From positions 1 through 14,314 of the forward strand of contig JAHFDQ010000085.1 of assembly GCA_023248915.1 (NCBI GenBank): 14,314 nucleotides of DNA. The letters run 5' to 3'. Below are positions 13,115 to 14,314 of this stretch, one piece after another. Made by a program: the position numbers and the translations under genes. The stretch comes from Archangiaceae bacterium (GTDB lineage Bacteria; Myxococcota; Myxococcia; Myxococcales; Myxococcaceae). Position 1 is the stretch's first letter. Each line of letters opens with the position of its first letter. The notes beneath the pieces were generated by a model. It was given only the letters and a program-made list of their open reading frames with translations. It did not search any database and was not told where the DNA came from.

Positions 13115-14314
13115 AGGGCAGGCAACCTCGCACGCCGGTCGCGCGATTTTCCTTCCGCATACTGGATGTTGAACGGGTTGCTCGCCGCCGTGGTCAAGCC
13201 CGCCGACGAGCCGGTCAGGGTGTAGCCGTTCCCCACCTGGTTGATGGAAAGGTTACCGAAAGTCGCCACCCCGCCCACCGCGCTGACCATGAGTGTTCCA
13301 CTGAGAACGCCCGTTCCCGGGTTGGTGCCGATGGCGACGGTGATGTTCGCCGTGGACGTGGGAATCAGGTGGCCGAAGCTGTCCTGCACCTCCACCCGGA
13401 CCGCGGGTGAGATCGCGGTTCCCGCGGCCGAGCTCGAGGGCTGCACGAAGAAGACCAGCCGGTCCGCCGCCCCGACGCCGAGCTGCACCGCGGTCCAGTA
13501 CACGCTCCCGGCCGCCACCGAGGCGTTTCGAGCCACCGTAATCTGCGTGGCGGTCAGGCTCATCGTGAACGACGCGAGCCCGGGAATGTCGTCGGTGACG
13601 TAGGGCGTCGCGCCGGTATTTTGGCCGCTCGAGGCCTGCACGGGAGAGAAGGCGATCGCGCGCGTCGGGTCGAGAGTGATGCCCGCCCCCAGCGCCTGAG
13701 TCATCGTGGTCTGTCCGGCCGTGAAGGCCGTGGTGCCACTGGCGACGCCGGAACCGTCATTGAGGGTGACGGCCTGGCAGAGAATCTCGCCGATGTCGTC
13801 GTTGCCTGGCGCGGACCGTTCGACGGTGATGGTGGTCGTCGGGTTCGAACCGGTCACCCGGGCCTGAAGGAGCTTGTCTCCGATGTCCAGCCCGGTCGCC
13901 AGGTCGCTGTTCGTGTACCCCACCAGCACGAACGTCTTCGCCGGGTCGATCGCGGTGCCCAGCGTGCAGGTGGCGCTGACGGCGCCGCCCGTCATCGAGG
14001 ACGTCGCCTTCTGGACCAGGATGTCCGACGAGCTCGTGTATTCGATGACCTGCCAGGCGATGGTGCCGGAGTAGCCGGTGCACCGGAACTGGAGGTTGGT
14101 GGTGGTGGTTATCTCGCCGACCAGCGAGTCGTCGCGGTCCCAGCCGGTGCTGGTGGTCAGTGTCGTCTTCGACCAGGTTACGAAAGACTGGTTCAACGGG
14201 ACCGCGGTGATGGGGACGTTCATGGTGCTCGCGCTCTGCGCGATTTCACCCCGCTGAACGCTCACCCCCGACGAGAAGCTGGCCACGTACCACCGGATGT
14301 CGATGGTCGCCGGC
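13030..14314 (-). CDS. Repetitive surface/adhesin-like protein, 5' partial and likely 3' truncated
   Basis: An open frame that continues beyond the window with no supported start inside it. The first in-frame GTG (14286) falls inside a repeat module (IDIRWYVASF...). Before 13504 there are about three related modules of 75-98 residues (RWYVASFSS..., AWQVIEYTSSS..., EILCQAVTL...), rich in Thr and Ser. At 13165-13467 there is an Ig-like domain of a type common in bacterial adhesins: VFFVQPSSSAAGTAISP, VEVQDSFGH, GVATFGNLSI, GYTL and ending SNPFNI. After FNI the sequence turns into an Arg/Ala-rich tail of about 45 residues that looks like out-of-frame coding, overlapping the M1 gene by 85 bases. 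In other proteins this domain is normally followed by more domains. I infer a large secreted adhesin whose 3' part was lost. It could also be a natural end with a short junk tail. Confidence 0.75.
   Translation of the reverse strand, partial: PATIDIRWYVASFSSGVSVQRGEIAQSASTMNVPITAVPLNQSFVTWSKTTLTTSTGWDRDDSLVGEITTTTNLQFRCTGYSGTIAWQVIEYTSSSDILVQKATSSMTGGAVSATCTLGTAIDPAKTFVLVGYTNSDLATGLDIGDKLLQARVTGSNPTTTITVERSAPGNDDIGEILCQAVTLNDGSGVASGTTAFTAGQTTMTQALGAGITLDPTRAIAFSPVQASSGQNTGATPYVTDDIPGLASFTMSLTATQITVARNASVAAGSVYWTAVQLGVGAADRLVFFVQPSSSAAGTAISPAVRVEVQDSFGHLIPTSTANITVAIGTNPGTGVLSGTLMVSAVGGVATFGNLSINQVGNGYTLTGSSAGLTTAASNPFNIQYAEGKSRDRRARLPALCLTSAHASSCRFSRRRWPRAAASPRPT
13504..14314 (-). repeat. About three diverged tandem modules in the adhesin-like protein
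   Basis: Segments of roughly 85-98 residues begin with an aromatic/hydrophobic strand (IDIRWYVASF, IAWQVIEYT, IGEILCQAV). Each continues with a V/I-QxG/K or GxTxF strand, a Ser/Thr-Met-x-x stretch (STMNVPI, SSMTGG, TTMTQAL) and LDP/IDP-x-(K/R)-x-(F/I)-V/A. A fourth start (VYWTAVQLG) leads into the Ig-like domain. The copies are diverged in DNA, so this is an old duplication. Confidence 0.5.

Overview
The window is GC-rich DNA from a bacterium that is most likely a myxobacterium (Myxococcota). The evidence is a MYXO-CTERM-like sorting tail, several exported proteins with long Asp/Gly/Ala linkers, cysteine-rich lipoproteins and large multidomain surface proteins. No tRNA, rRNA, transposase or CRISPR array was seen, and no stretch longer than 300 bases lacks a gene.

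Left part (1-2515, plus strand). The end of a SufS-type cysteine desulfurase gene runs into sufU and sufT through overlapping stop and start codons. This is a translationally coupled iron-sulfur assembly set. It is followed 58 bases later by a gene for an unrecognised exported protein with an HExxH zinc-peptidase motif. A hairpin marks the convergent junction at about 2.5 kb.

Right part (2529-14314, all minus strand). In transcription order there are seven genes: (1) an adhesin-like protein whose 5' end lies beyond the window and whose 3' end looks damaged; (2) an M1-family metallopeptidase; (3) a 14-blade FG-GAP/integrin-alpha-like beta-propeller protein with a MYXO-CTERM-like tail; (4) a YcaQ/AlkX-type winged-helix DNA glycosylase; (5) a small secreted protein made of three near-identical six-cysteine modules; (6) a cysteine-rich lipoprotein with a DUF2135/YfaP-like domain; (7) a lipoprotein that joins a beta-sandwich, a fascin-like beta-trefoil and a clan GH-A-like glycosidase barrel. 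Gaps are 23-38 bases, except for 91 bases (with a possible terminator) before gene 7.

Five of the seven minus-strand genes encode predicted exported proteins, so this is best read as a cell-surface/secretome block with one DNA-repair gene inside it. No well-known multigene system is evident. The most unusual items are the invariant six-cysteine triplet repeat protein, the double-propeller surface protein, the trefoil-glycosidase fusion, and the apparent truncation of the adhesin gene exactly upstream of the M1 peptidase.
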